Positions 11,867 to 22,779 of a DNA stretch of 64,000 nt are shown piece after piece (position 1 is the stretch's first letter; each line of letters begins with the position of its first letter). The notes beneath the pieces were generated by a model. The model saw only the letters and a program-made list of their open reading frames with translations, was not told the origin of the DNA and made no database searches. The stretch comes from Lantana camara (taxonomy: Eukaryota > Streptophyta > Magnoliopsida > Lamiales > Verbenaceae). The translations under genes were made by a program, and so were the position numbers. The stretch spans positions 18,497,001-18,561,000 of the forward strand of contig CM074856.1 in the NCBI GenBank assembly GCA_037501455.1, read 5' to 3'.

Positions 11867-14822
11867 TGTGACACCCCGACTCTCAGACCGTACAGGTATG
11901 ACGTATGTGCGCGATTTACATTATTTAAATTCATATTCTTTACTCTTTTAATTCTTATTTTAAATATTTCTTATGAATTCGATTGATTCTTATTTGAATA
12001 TGTACGGGATTTGCTATGGATTGATTCGTTGATGCTTGATTGGATTTCGAAAATTTTTCGTTGTTTGAATATGTTGGAGAATTACGTGTTATGAACTTGG
12101 ATTATGCTCGTTAGATGTTTTCGAATTTAATTGTTGAGCTTTTGAATTAATTGTTCGTTCGGAACCTAAAGGAGGTTAAAACGCTTTTAGCGCACCTTGG
12201 GTTCCAATGTGTGTATTTTGGGCTGGGGAATTCGGATTCGAATTCCATCACCACCGTCGAACTCGTTTCGATGATTCGGGTTCGATGGACTAAGCCTCAT
12301 AACCTTTTAAGCTCATTTGATACTCCGAAATCCGACCGGAAACTTACCTCGCTCTTATATGACTACCTTTCACCTATTTGCATCTTAGTCCCTCAATTCT
12401 TGACATATTACCTTCAAGCTTGGCCCCACTTTACACCCAAAACTCAGCATATTCATCTCTCTCACTCCCATTCTCGGTTAAGCAAGGAAAAATGAGAGAA
12501 AGTGCAGCAATTTTGGAGCAAAACCCTTCAAACCCGTCACTATTCATCCCAAGGAGGTTTTGAGCCCTAAACTCCATTTTCTTCCATCTTCTTCAAGGGG
12601 TAAGTTAGTATATGATATGTACATGATTATATGAGTATTTTGAGCTATTGAATCCATACTTTGAGCTAGGTTTGATATAATTATGGAGCTTAACATGAAT
12701 TTTGAGGGTTTGATGATCTCATGCAATTCTTGGAGTTAAGCTTTGATTTGAAGATATGTATTTGATCCCTTATGACTCTAATATGCTTATATGATCTCCT
12801 TTGTTATTATGGTTGAACATGGTGGAAGATGCCATTAATGGAATTCAAATTCTTGCATGAGAATTCTTGATATATATGATGATTCTTGAGTTTTTATGAT
12901 GATTGGATGATTATATGTTGAATATGAAGTGATTTGCTATGATTTGCATGAGTTTTGTGGCTTGAGGTTGTTGCTTGTTGTTGCTGCGTGCTTACTCTGC
13001 TTCCCTTACTCTGTTTTTCCCGCAGAGTTACTGTTGCTACTGTTATTTTTTTTCGAAGACGAAGGGCCAACACGGCCGTGTCAGCTTTGTACATGTTTTG
13101 GACACGACCGTGTCAGCCTCTCGACTTGGAGCAAATTATTTTTCTAAAATCGGACACGGCCGTGTCCATTTTGTACTAAAACTCAACACGGCCGTGTCAG
13201 CCTCTCGAATTAAGCTCCTGAATTAATTTTAATCGGACACGGCCGTGTCCATTTTGAACTAAAACCCAACACGGCCGTGTCATTTGGAAATATGGCGGCG
13301 GCAATTGCTCGTTTGATTGCTTCGGTGTTTTTCTTTGTATTTTCTTTCTTCATTTGTGACTCGTATGTATTGTTAGCTTGTTATATTACTCGTTATGTGC
13401 TTCGCTTTGAACTTGTGACATTATTTGATATAATTTATGTGAATAAGAATTGGTAGGATTATTGGACACGCAATTTCATTTCAATTGCATTCATAAGCAT
13501 TGCCGAGCGTCTATTTGGTTCATATTTGAGTCTAAGTCTCGGGTCTTGCTTTCTTTTGTGTTTCAGAGCCTCTTCCGGTCGCGTAAGAGCCCGAAGCTTA
13601 GGTGGTCGGTTGCCGTTTTGATCCTATCTTTTGTCTCTTTTGTTAAGGGGAGGTTAGGAATTAGTAGCTAAATACCCTATGGCCTATAATATGATGAATT
13701 TTTCCCTTGAATGCGGATATGGTACGTATATCTAGATACAAGTGCTTAAATTACGTTTACGATTTTATGGACTAACTTTGGTCTCTTGGAAACGATATAT
13801 GTACGAGTATATATAAGCTTGATTTTAAATCTCTTTTAGTATGTTTTGTTGTGTTGAGCGAGTGTGCCCTGAAAGATGGGATTTTTTGTTCGAATTGGTT
13901 CGTGGGCCCTGGAGACGTGGGTAAGGAAGGCCCGGGGCGATCACGGGGTCGCCGGGTTTAACCCCTGTGCACGTTCTCATTTGAGATATTCACGTGCGAC
14001 CCAGGGAGGTTGGGAAGGCGTGATATCTTGAGCCTTCGGTGGATAACCGGAGAAGGCATAACGTGGGTTAGCTACCCCGTATGTTTTTGGTAATGTAGGT
14101 GCTAGGGTTTGATTCCCGACACACCATGGATGCAAGGGTGGATTTATGATTTGATATTTATGTTTAGAGGAGTAAGGGATAGTCCGTTCTCGCCGGGCTT
14201 TTATTATGTTCTGACTGATGGATTATGAATCGAGATAGATGCTTTTCTTACTATATATTAATTTCGGGAAATGGTTTTGGTGTGCAAAACTCTAGCCTCG
14301 ATTCATGACTATCACTTTTGATTTGTGCTGTGATCTATACGTATTTAAGGTGTGGGTGTGTTAAGCCCCTCACTCAGTCGAGTTGTGAGACTGACCCTCT
14401 CCTTTCCCTTTCAGGTGTGCCGAGCTAGGCGGGGAAGTGCGTCGAGTCGAGTCGTACTTAGCCGTTTAGGTCGAGTTGCATTCATTTTCTTGCCTTTTGA
14501 TTACACTTTCTATGTATTTAATATTATAACTTGTCTTTTGGAGAATTTCGAATCGATGAATGTGTATACTAAACCCTTTTGGGCTGTGAAGCCAACGTAT
14601 ATGATGTGTATGTTAGCTAGAGCTCTCTTTCGATCCTTGTGTTATTGGTTCCGCTTTACTGTTGGTTTGGCGTGCTCTGTTTGAGGTTAGCCCCGCTTAG
14701 CCTAGCGTGTGTGTGTAGGTTCCCGTTCGCTTAAATTTGGATTCATGTATGGAAATCCATTTCATATGTGGGTTCGGGTTTGGGTGCAGGGGATGTGGTG
14801 GCCCACCGCTCCGGGCGTCACA
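11867..14822 (+). mobile_element. Solo LTR (2956 bp), Ty3/gypsy-type
   Basis: It begins TGTGACACCCCGAC and ends GGGCGTCACA, so the ends form the inverted pair TGTGAC/GTCACA. It is flanked on both sides by the 5-bp duplication atcag (11862-11866, 14823-14827). No internal retroviral genes lie next to it, so this is a solo LTR left by LTR-LTR recombination. The same family starts again at 63751. The orientation given assumes the TGTGAC end is the U3 start. Open frames inside it are not convincing. Confidence 0.85.
13070..13280. repeat. Array of 12-bp palindromes ACACGGCCGTGT
   Basis: Copies lie at 13070-13081, 13102-13113 (one mismatch), 13154-13165, 13186-13197, 13237-13248 and 13269-13280. 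The spacing alternates 32, 52, 32, 51, 32. Flanks alternate between a form starting CA (CAACACGG) and one starting GG (GGACACGG...GTGTCC). The array is a tandem repeat of about 84 bp, each unit holding two palindromes. It lies inside the solo LTR. Confidence 0.9.
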
Positions 14823-15156
14823 ATCAGGGGCAGTAGTTGGCAATAAATAATGTGTACAGTGATGGGCAAAATCAACGCAACTTAATAACGGCTGAAATGG
14901 GATATGAGATAGCACACTTAATTGGACTACAGTGCGGGCTTGGGGCGGGCCAGGTATTAAAGCTCATTGGCCCAAGTAGGTTAATATTTACTACCAAACA
15001 AAATATTAACCCCCACACTTCATATCTATTTAGCCTAGTAACAATACCAAACGCCTTCTAAAATCTTTGTAGTTATCTTCTATATATCTCACTTCACTCT
15101 TTTACAAAATATACATATTTTCTGACATCTCTATTCCTCTCTACTTTATACACTTA

Positions 15157-15629
15157 GAGAGCGTTCGATAATGTAGATTACCCAATTTCATTTAATTTAT
15201 TTGTGGGGAATTAAATGAAATTAAGTATTCTTACAAAAAGTTAATTTTGTGTTTGATATGTTCAATTGATAAATTAAGTTGCATCTAATTTCACTTATTA
15301 TCCTGTTTGATATATCTCATCGACTGAAATATCATTTAGAATAGTAAATTTTCATAAAATTAAACTAAATTCTTAAACTTATCTCGCTTCAAAAAAAAAT
15401 TAAAAAAAAATCTTAAAATTATCTATAACAGATAAGAGAGTTAATTTGCGATAAACACACGCCCTCCCCTAAGATTTGTTTGAGAACTTAATCTCTCTTA
15501 AGTGCACATATTATACCGGTCGAAGATTAACTCTTCCGGGTCGATGAGATTTAATACGCAGTATCAAACAGAAAATTAACTAAAATTAAGTGGACCAAAT
15601 TAGCGTAATCTGGTATATCAAACGCTCTC
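15157..15629. mobile_element. Tourist-like (Harbinger) MITE, 473 bp
   Basis: The left end GAGAGCGTTCGATAATGTAG and the right end in reverse complement GAGAGCGTTTGATATACCAG are inverted copies. The 3-bp target duplication TTA is present on both sides (15154-15156 and 15630-15632). It is non-coding. The size, ends and TTA duplication are those of Tourist MITEs. Confidence 0.85.
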
Positions 15630-15632
15630 TTA

Positions 15633-17950
15633 CTCTTTTTTAGTAGATTCATTGTCTACATTTTTCTATTTTTATTTAATATAATTTAATTTATAAGTTT
15701 TTTTTTGTATCAAATGTATAATATTATACTAAAGTAGCACAAATACATCTTTACATAAAATAAAATATTGTTCGCCTTATATTATTTTATACATTAATTT
15801 TAGTAAACAAATACAATAAAAGATATGAATATAAGTTCAATAACTATTTAAGAAAAGTAATAAAATTAATAGGAACTAATATTGGTTTAAATTGTAAATT
15901 TGCACCAAATTTTTTTTTGCAAGTTTTTAGTTTAACCTAATTTTATTTTTTAATTTTTATTTTCTTTCACACATTTAACTTCTCCATATTTATATGGTAT
16001 CCAATGTTTTTTTTTTTTTTGTTATGAGTGTGTTTATTTAGTTTCAATTGTACAATTTAATTTTTTATTTTATTACTTATCACAAGTTGAAATTTAACAA
16101 AAATTACATCAGATATATCTGTTTATATTATTTTTAATAATGCTTTGACTCATAAATAATTATTTGAATTGACTTTTAACTTTTCTATTTTTTTTAATCT
16201 GTCCCTTTTATTTTTATCTTGCATTTTGTTTTCTTATTTATATTTTCTAATGAGTACTTTTTAAATTTTTTTTCTTTTATCATTTCTGTATGTTAAAAGC
16301 GAGCATATTTATATACAAAATTAAAGGAATGTTTAATTGTAAAATATAAAAAAATAATTATAAAATTAAAATATATCTTGTTTTTGTGTGCACACACGCT
16401 GAATCTTTTGAGATTCCTTAATTTTAAGTTGAAAGTAACAAAAATTTTAAATTTATTAAAATTTTGTCTATTATAATATATCTAATCTCTTATTTAACTA
16501 CTTAAGTATGTATTTCCTTTTTTATTTCAAATTTTTTTCTACATTTTTGTTTTTCATTTTTGTATTTGTCTCTATCTATTATTTTTTTTTTCACACTCTT
16601 TAATATATCATATATTTTCTCTTTAATTTTAGTTGTACAATTAAATGATACCTTTTTCATTAATCAATAAGTAATAACGTACATTTATGTGAAATGTTGT
16701 AAATATTTAATTTTATATTATTAATTTTATTTTTAAATGTACAAATATCTTGTAATGTAACATAATTTTAGAAAGAGTTATGTTCTATATATTTTCTATA
16801 GATCGGTGGACTCTTAATTCTAATGAGTTTTATTTTAACTCAAATAAGTATTTTTAAAAATTTTAAATATAATAGCATCTTATAATATAACGTATATTAA
16901 TTAATTTTTGAAAGAGTCCTTATTACTGTATATGTTGTTAATTACAGATGCAAGGAGTTTTGATTCTAATTTACTAAAGAGTTTTATTTTCACTCAAATA
17001 TGTATTTTTAAAATTTTAAAATACAGTAATTTATAGTATAATTTATCAAATCACCCTCTAGTTTTATATTGTTAAAAATATTATAGTGAGGATATTTTGT
17101 CAAATCACACAGTTTCAAGAAACCAAGAACACAACTTGTGCTTTTATATATAATATATATAGATTAATTGAACTCAGACCGTCTCTCATTCTATTTTCGT
17201 TTGTCATCAAATATAGTATACTCGTTTTTTCTTTTAAGTTAACCTTTAATTTTTTTTTTATACCTTGTTAACTTTTTGTTATTTTTAATCACGTCTTACG
17301 AATGATTTATTTTTTTTATGTTCAAATAATTATATAATAAATTAACTTCCCATTTCACATTATCAATTACTATACATTTGTTTTTCCAACACGATAATAA
17401 TTGCTCATCATGACAAACATATGAGTGTAATTAGAAAATAGTGATTTTTCTTATTAACTATATTAATTATTACATCTTAATTTTTGTAAGAAAAGAAAAG
17501 AAAATTATTTTTACATGACAAAGTGAGTATTATTTGTGGGATATCGTATCCAATAATATGATTATATTAACTTGCTTACATCGTCATTTCTATATCAAAC
17601 ACATCATACGTGCACGGGATTTAATGGATTGAAATAATCCATTAATCATTTACACTAACTCTTATCGTCTTATATAAATTAGACCTTAATGTTGTCAAAG
17701 TTATAAATTATTTTTGAAGTATAATCGTGGGAAATCTTCTATCACACTTATTGACACACATAAAGCCACCGTTTTCTATATATCAACAAGTTCACTAGAA
17801 AAGTTATTATTTCAAGAATAATGCAAAACATTAGATTCCATTATTTGTAATCTCTTGTTATAAGTTAGTTGTGTAGTATTATTTCTAGACAATACCGTTT
17901 CTTAAAAATTTCAACACAGCCTCAATTTATGGCGTGCCAGGAAAGTTGGA
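15633..17950. other. AT-rich intergenic DNA
   Basis: Very AT-rich, with long T and A runs. No coding frame, tRNA or element ends that I can defend. Short frames such as 17086-17271 are compositional noise. Confidence 0.6.
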
Positions 17951-17957
17951 TATAAAT
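17951..17957 (+). promoter_or_regulatory. TATA box of the U2 snRNA gene
   Basis: TATAAAT starts 33 bp before the first U2 base. Plant Pol II snRNA genes use a TATA box near -30 together with an upstream element (RTCCCACATCG) around -70. I do not see a good match to the latter. Confidence 0.6.
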
Positions 17958-17983
17958 TGCAAAGCGCAGGTCTATTATTACTC

Positions 17984-18179
17984 ATACCTTTCTCGGCCTT
18001 TTGGCTAAGATCAAGTGTAGTATCTGTTCTTATCAGTTTAATATCTGATACGTGGGCCAATGGCCCACACGATATTAAATTAATTTTTTTAGGGGGAAGG
18101 CCCATTAAGGTAGCTTGCTACTTGGGCCTTCGAGCGTCGCTCATGTGTTGCACTACTGCATGGGCCTGGCTCACCCCAC
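17984..18179 (+). ncRNA. U2: U2 spliceosomal snRNA
   Basis: The sequence starts ATACCTTTCTCGGCCTTTTG and runs about 196 nt, the normal plant U2 length. The branch-point recognition region containing GTAGTA is intact. The stem IIa/IIb region (TTCTTATCAGTTTAATATCT) and the Sm-site region (TTAATTTTTTTA) are present. The 3' stem-loop ends GCACTACTGCATGGGCCTGG followed by CTCACCCCACC. Downstream AGTTTGAAG resembles the plant snRNA 3' box. U2 pairs with the intron branch site in the spliceosome. The RNA body looks intact. The missing canonical upstream element leaves open that this is a weakly expressed copy or a pseudogene. Confidence 0.93.
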
Positions 18180-18440
18180 CAAGCCCAGTTTGAAGTTTTT
18201 AGTTTGACACAGCATGGTTTATGGAATTAGATGCGACTAATCCTTAATTTTATTAGGCATCTAGAACTAATTGTAGATAACTCATGGTCTTGTCTTCTGT
18301 TTTCAGAAACCTTGGCAACCCAAGTTTTTAAAAAAGATGGTCACTGTGCTATTGTCGTTTTGGCTTCCGATCTAACATTTGATTTTTATTTTTTACGGTC
18401 GAAATTAAGACTTATCGTGTTCGATATTCGGATTGTTGGA
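18180..18440. other. Spacer between U2 and the tandem duplication
   Basis: It contains the 3'-box-like AGTTTGAAG just after U2. No gene seen. Confidence 0.5.
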
Positions 18441-18532
18441 AGTCACTAAAAAGATATTCGGATTGACTCTATTGGCAATTGGAAGTCACTAAAAAGATAT
18501 TCGGATTGACTCTATTGGCAATTGGAAGTCAC
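18441..18532. repeat. Tandem duplication, two copies of about 43 bp
   Basis: The unit containing aaaaagatattcggattgac then tctattggcaattggaagtc occurs twice in a row. The second copy provides the left target duplication (gaagtcac) of the next element. Confidence 0.85.
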
Positions 18533-19293
18533 CAAGGGGCACGCTAGTAAAGCCCAAGTGGGGTCACTTGACCCCACTAAATTTTATTTTCCAATTAAAT
18601 ATATAATATTTTTTATAGATTTTAGTATTTACTTTTATAGAATTATATTGTTTTGACCCGAAGTTCAAAATAAATAGTGATGGATTTCTTCATATTGACC
18701 CCTTAAATTTTTATGTAATAGGTAAAATTAAGAAAAACTCATTAAACAGTGGGTAAAATTAAAGAAAGCTCATTGTCCAAAATTTAAAGTAAAAGGATTT
18801 TAAATATAAAAATAATAGAGAAAAAAAGTATTTTTGAATAAAATATTTTATTTTTAATAATATATATCTATACGATATATTAAGCAAGAGAGTCAAATCT
18901 GGTGTCAATGTACTCTTGGTCTCTTTTTTCTTTTCTCATTTATTTATTTCTTTTTCTTTTCTTTTCTTTTTCTTCACTACTACAACGTGTCAGTTAATTC
19001 TTTTCTTCTTCTCTAGCTTTTCTTTTCTCCTACCTCAATTTAATTTTTTTAATATTTATTTTATCTTTTTTCCTCATATTTTGTAAGCTATATTTTAGTA
19101 TTATTTATATAATTTAATAGTTATATTAACAATAATTATAAACTATATATTAATACGTAAATTTTAATTTTAATAAAATTAAATAATAATAATATTACAT
19201 CGTACACCCATAGAGTGTGCAGAAAATTATTAGTTTTTATTAAGAGCTATATTTTTTTGACCCCACTAATTAGGAATTCTGGAGTCGCCCCTG
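18533..19293. mobile_element. Non-autonomous hAT-type element (761 bp including a nested Helitron)
   Basis: The ends are CAAGGGGCACGC and (reverse complement) CAGGGGCGACTCC. The 8-bp target duplication gaagtcac is at 18525-18532 and 19294-19301. Inside, both halves carry the phrase ttgaccccacta. The 8-bp duplication and CAGGGGCG-type ends are hAT features. No transposase is encoded. Confidence 0.8.
18867..19233 (+). mobile_element. Helitron nested in the hAT element
   Basis: It starts TCTATACGATATATTAAGC after an A. It ends, after the imperfect hairpin gtacacccatagagtgtgc, in TTAG followed by T. It belongs to the same family as 1472-1881. The 3' TTAG departs by one base from CTRR. Confidence 0.65.
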
Positions 19294-19301
19294 GAAGTCA
19301 C

Positions 19302-20090
19302 TATAAAGTTTCGTTCATCGTGTGACGTGTGCCCTTTTTTATCGATGATTTCTCTTTTGTCGGTTGTCAGATTTTTTATTTTTGAGATCATCATCGTGTT
19401 TTTTGTGTCGAGAGGTTCAATTTGACGTATGCTATCCGATAAATTTGAAATATGTTATGTATAGATTTACTCTACTTAAATGATAAAGTGTGACAATTTT
19501 CAAAGATTAGGGACAATCACACTAATTTAAGAATTAGGGAGCAAAATGAACTAAGAATCAATCAAAATATGAGAGGGTCCGGAATTAATTCATAAATGGA
19601 GTAATGGACCAAGCAAAGTATGAGAGGGCCCGAATTAATTCATAAATGGAGTAACGGAAGGTGTTTAGTTGGTTTCTAGTCTTTCAATCCCATTCCCCAT
19701 CGACTTTCAACCCTTGATATTTTCATTTTATCAAAACCCTTGAATTAGGTAAAGAGACTAATATGTTTTTCATGGTTTTTCTTTTTTACTTTTTTAAAAA
19801 TAATAAAGTATAATTTATAGATGCAACTCAATAGTATCATTTCAAAATATTCAAAAGGTGCCCTTAAGCATACGTAGCTCCCCTCTTGACCAAGTTACTT
19901 AACATAAAATTATATGTATATACGGGTATAATGATACATATACAATACGATATAAATATGATGATAAAAGTTTTTATTGAAATTTTCACATAAAAGATAT
20001 CCGACATGAGTATTTAACACAATACGATAATATAAAATAATACTTTTAGAAGTATTTATCCATTAAGTCATAATAACAATATCACCTAAC
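19302..20090. other. Intergenic DNA with a short tandem repeat and a worn MITE
   Basis: Two copies of a block of about 49 bp (tatgagaggg ... attaattcataaatggagta) lie at about 19563-19655. About 19917-20060 has phrases seen in the CTATGATGCACGG family (atccgacatgagt, cttttagaagtattt), suggesting a strongly decayed copy in reverse orientation. No gene seen. Confidence 0.45.
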
Positions 20091-20640
20091 ATGACTGGAA
20101 CCCATTCGTCCACGACTCCACACAGCACAATACACGTTTGACGCGTGTCATTTCTCATTGCCGACCTACGGTCACATCGACTTCCCACTCAATAAAAGGA
20201 TTTCCCCAAGCCAGAGGAGAAGCCCTACCATAAGTGGATAACTCGGGGCAAGGCACTCGATATGCTCATCGACCATCCCTTTATCTCGAAGCGCCATGTG
20301 ACCACTCAGAACTTCCAGAAGAAGTGGGCGACCAAACATTTAATATTAATGCACCCTTCTTCAATGGGAAAATTGTCAGCTTATGGTGCTCCCACGTTGG
20401 AACAAGGCATCATTATGGCCCAAGGTATAAATACCTCACATTTACCCCTCCACGTACAACTACTACATTTACCGCTCTCTCTTTCGACCCCTCACTCAAC
20501 AATCTTATACTGATTCTGACTTGAGCGTCGAAATATCTACCCAGGTATAACCCCCTCCAATCCTGTGTTAGACTCAAGCTTATGTTTGTCATTCCTTTTT
20601 AGGAGTCAACCCCCTTAGCAAGTTTCCCTTTTCAGCAAAT
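20091..20640 (+). repeat. LTR-like fragment with internal TATA box
   Basis: A GC-richer block contains a TATA box (GGTATAAATACC, about 20439-20450). About 70 bp downstream is ctgacttgagcgtcg, a phrase common at the R/U5 part of some plant gypsy LTRs. I see neither clean ends nor target duplications, so it is probably a remnant. The 96-codon frame at 20234-20524 is probably incidental. Confidence 0.35.
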
Positions 20641-21689
20641 TTTAAGTGATTGAGTAATCTTGACGTTCGAACTCTTTGATCGTCACCATTAAAGATTTAA
20701 AAAAGACACAATAGTTAATGCTCAAGGAAAAACGACATCTTTGATCGTTTCCTTCCTCTTAAGATTAGCATTTTGCATAATTTAATTCTATTTTCAAAAT
20801 TTTATTATATAAATTCTTATATAAAATTCAATAGTATTAAATATTATGATGTCAAACTATTACATAATTAAATTACAATAATTTTTGTAGTCAAAACACG
20901 TATAAGTTTGTGTAACATGTGTACACCGTTAGCTATGATGCATGAACACTTATAAATATATTATTTTATCATATTATATTGTGTCGAATACTGTATCCGA
21001 TATTTTTTACAGGAGAAATTTAAAAAAATAATCCATACTACCATATTCATGTTGTGTCGTCATATCCCTATCCATAAATAGTCAATTTTTAATTTTTTAT
21101 GATTGTAAGTGTGTGTAAAATACATGTATTTTCAATTTTAAGGGTGTACAAAATACAATAAAACTAATCGAACTGATCGAAACTAAAAATTAGGTACGAA
21201 CTGAAAACTAAAAATTCTGTACAAACTGAAAACCAAACCGGTGACTCGTTTCGGTATTTGGTATGGAAAATTTCAAATTTTCGATTTTAATTTCAGTATC
21301 GATAATTAGGTACGGTATACCAATACGTATTATGTGTATGAAATTCATTTATTATCTAAATAATTACTAATTTAATTCTACGATACTAATTTAATTTTGC
21401 AAAGACAAAATTTTATATTTTATATTTAAAAAAATATTTAACAATATAAAATTTTCATTAAAACAATTATATATTTAATTTATTATAATTATAAAATATT
21501 TTATATTTACATATTATCTAATATCATAAAAAAAAAAATTAAATAAGATTGCCTAATTCTAAATTTAACTTACCAATTTTTATTTGGTCTATGGTTTAAT
21601 TTTCTTTTTGGGTCTAGTATTTAACTTACCAATGAATCTCTCTATTGTGTAAAATGTAAAAACAGAAACACTTTGAGTTTTGAAAAAAT
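20641..21689. other. AT-rich spacer with one worn MITE
   Basis: Mostly AT-rich. About 21170-21310 has repeated aaactaaaaatt and aaccgg-type phrases, possibly a worn element. No gene seen. Confidence 0.4.
20933..21081. mobile_element. Decayed copy of the CTATGATGCACGG MITE family
   Basis: The left end CTATGATGCATGAACACTT is close to the family end CTATGATGCACGGACACTT. The right end (tatccataaatag) is partly deleted. Internal phrases gtgtcg and atccga persist. No target duplication remains. Confidence 0.55.
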
Positions 21690-21835
21690 GGGGAATTATT
21701 AAACAGGACCAATAATGTTAAAAAGTTATCCTAAACCCCCTAATTTGAAAATTCTTCATTTGTGATCACCAATATAACACATATTTTTTGTAAACCCCCC
21801 AAACACCTTAAAAGACTACTTTACCCTCAAGTTTT
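21690..21835. repeat. Left terminal inverted repeat of the MULE
   Basis: It begins GGGGAATTATTAAACAG. Shared features with the right end (reverse complement) include gttatcctaaacccccta/c, aatttgaaa and aacacatattttttgtaaacc or its near match. The length is about 145 bp. Confidence 0.8.
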
Positions 21836-22779
21836 ACTCTGATACACACACGATTGATTCATCACCTTGCAACTAAACTCCCTCTGATTCTTTCGACGAT
21901 TCTTAGTCCGCCGCCGCCCCCGTCCCCGCCGTCGCAGCCATAAGCCTATTATCATAGCACCCCCAATTGTTGCTATTGGTATTTTGATTTGATAACCGAA
22001 GCGGACACCACTTGTTTGATACGAAATCAAGAAAACACAATCTGGAAGATGGATTCTGGCAGCTTGGTGACTTGTTCGATTTGGTGTAGTGTATTTTTTG
22101 AAGGTGAAGATCATGTCTTTCAACTTCGGGAGAGCGATACGCTTGAAAGAGTGTTTTTGGAGATTGAGACCCATTGGCCTGCGTTCGATTGTGATACATA
22201 TGTGGTGCAGTACAAGGCTGCCCATATGGAAGATGAATCATGGATTACTTTGAAGAAAGATCAAGATGTTGAGAGTATGGTGGCAGTGCATGGTCTAGCA
22301 AAATAACACATTGCAAAGTTGAGAGCAATTCAGCCCCCTTCAAGTTCATCTCGGAGAAGGTAGTCCCTGTATTTTAATTTGCTCGGTTATATGACTGATT
22401 TGCGATTGCGATGCATATGTGATGCGTTATTCGTTTGGCTTGTGTCTTATTTAAAAAGGGATGACCAGGGAATGACCTCGGCAAGTCAAGCCCTAGTCGT
22501 TCATAATTCCAACAACAATGAATCCTGGAGTCGTTGCATCCGTCGCGTTGGACAGGCCTTTAAGGATGCTAATGACTGTAGGGTTCATTTAAAAAATTAT
22601 CACATTGCAGTGAATTGAAAGTTTAAATATATGAAGAATGATACTGATAAGATTATAGCTACTTGCCCGGATGAGAACTGCAACTGGAGGTTTTATGCCT
22701 CTTATTGTAGGAGAGACGGCGAGTTTGCTATAAGAAAGTTAAATGTTGACCATGTTTGTGGTTTGGAAACTGTTACGAA

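Larger units (their letters stand above)
9953..15058. mobile_element. Harbinger/Tourist-like element carrying host-like sequence, split by a solo LTR
   Basis: The left end GGGGCGTTTGGTATG follows TTA. The right end, read in reverse complement, is GAAGGCGTTTGGTATTG, followed outwards by TAA. The shared 12-bp GGCGTTTGGTAT and TWA-type flanks resemble PIF/Harbinger ends. The internal unit is about 2.1 kb once the solo LTR and its duplication (11867-14827) are removed. It contains a transporter-like exon fragment (10848-10999) and apparently non-coding DNA. The TSD is not a clean direct repeat (TTA against TAA), so the boundaries are tentative. Confidence 0.45.

Noticed and set aside
12929..13226. 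Short overlapping frames in 12.9-13.2 kb
   Set aside because: They lie in the solo LTR and palindrome array, and their products are compositionally biased and unrelated to each other.
13070..13280. Link between the ACACGGCCGTGT array and the gtgtccg motifs of the MITE family
   Set aside because: Only short GTGTC-type words are shared. Spacing, ends and context differ, so common origin is not supported.
20234..20524. 96-codon frame as a host gene
   Set aside because: It overlaps an LTR-like fragment with its own TATA, has no recognisable domain, and a second frame overlaps it.
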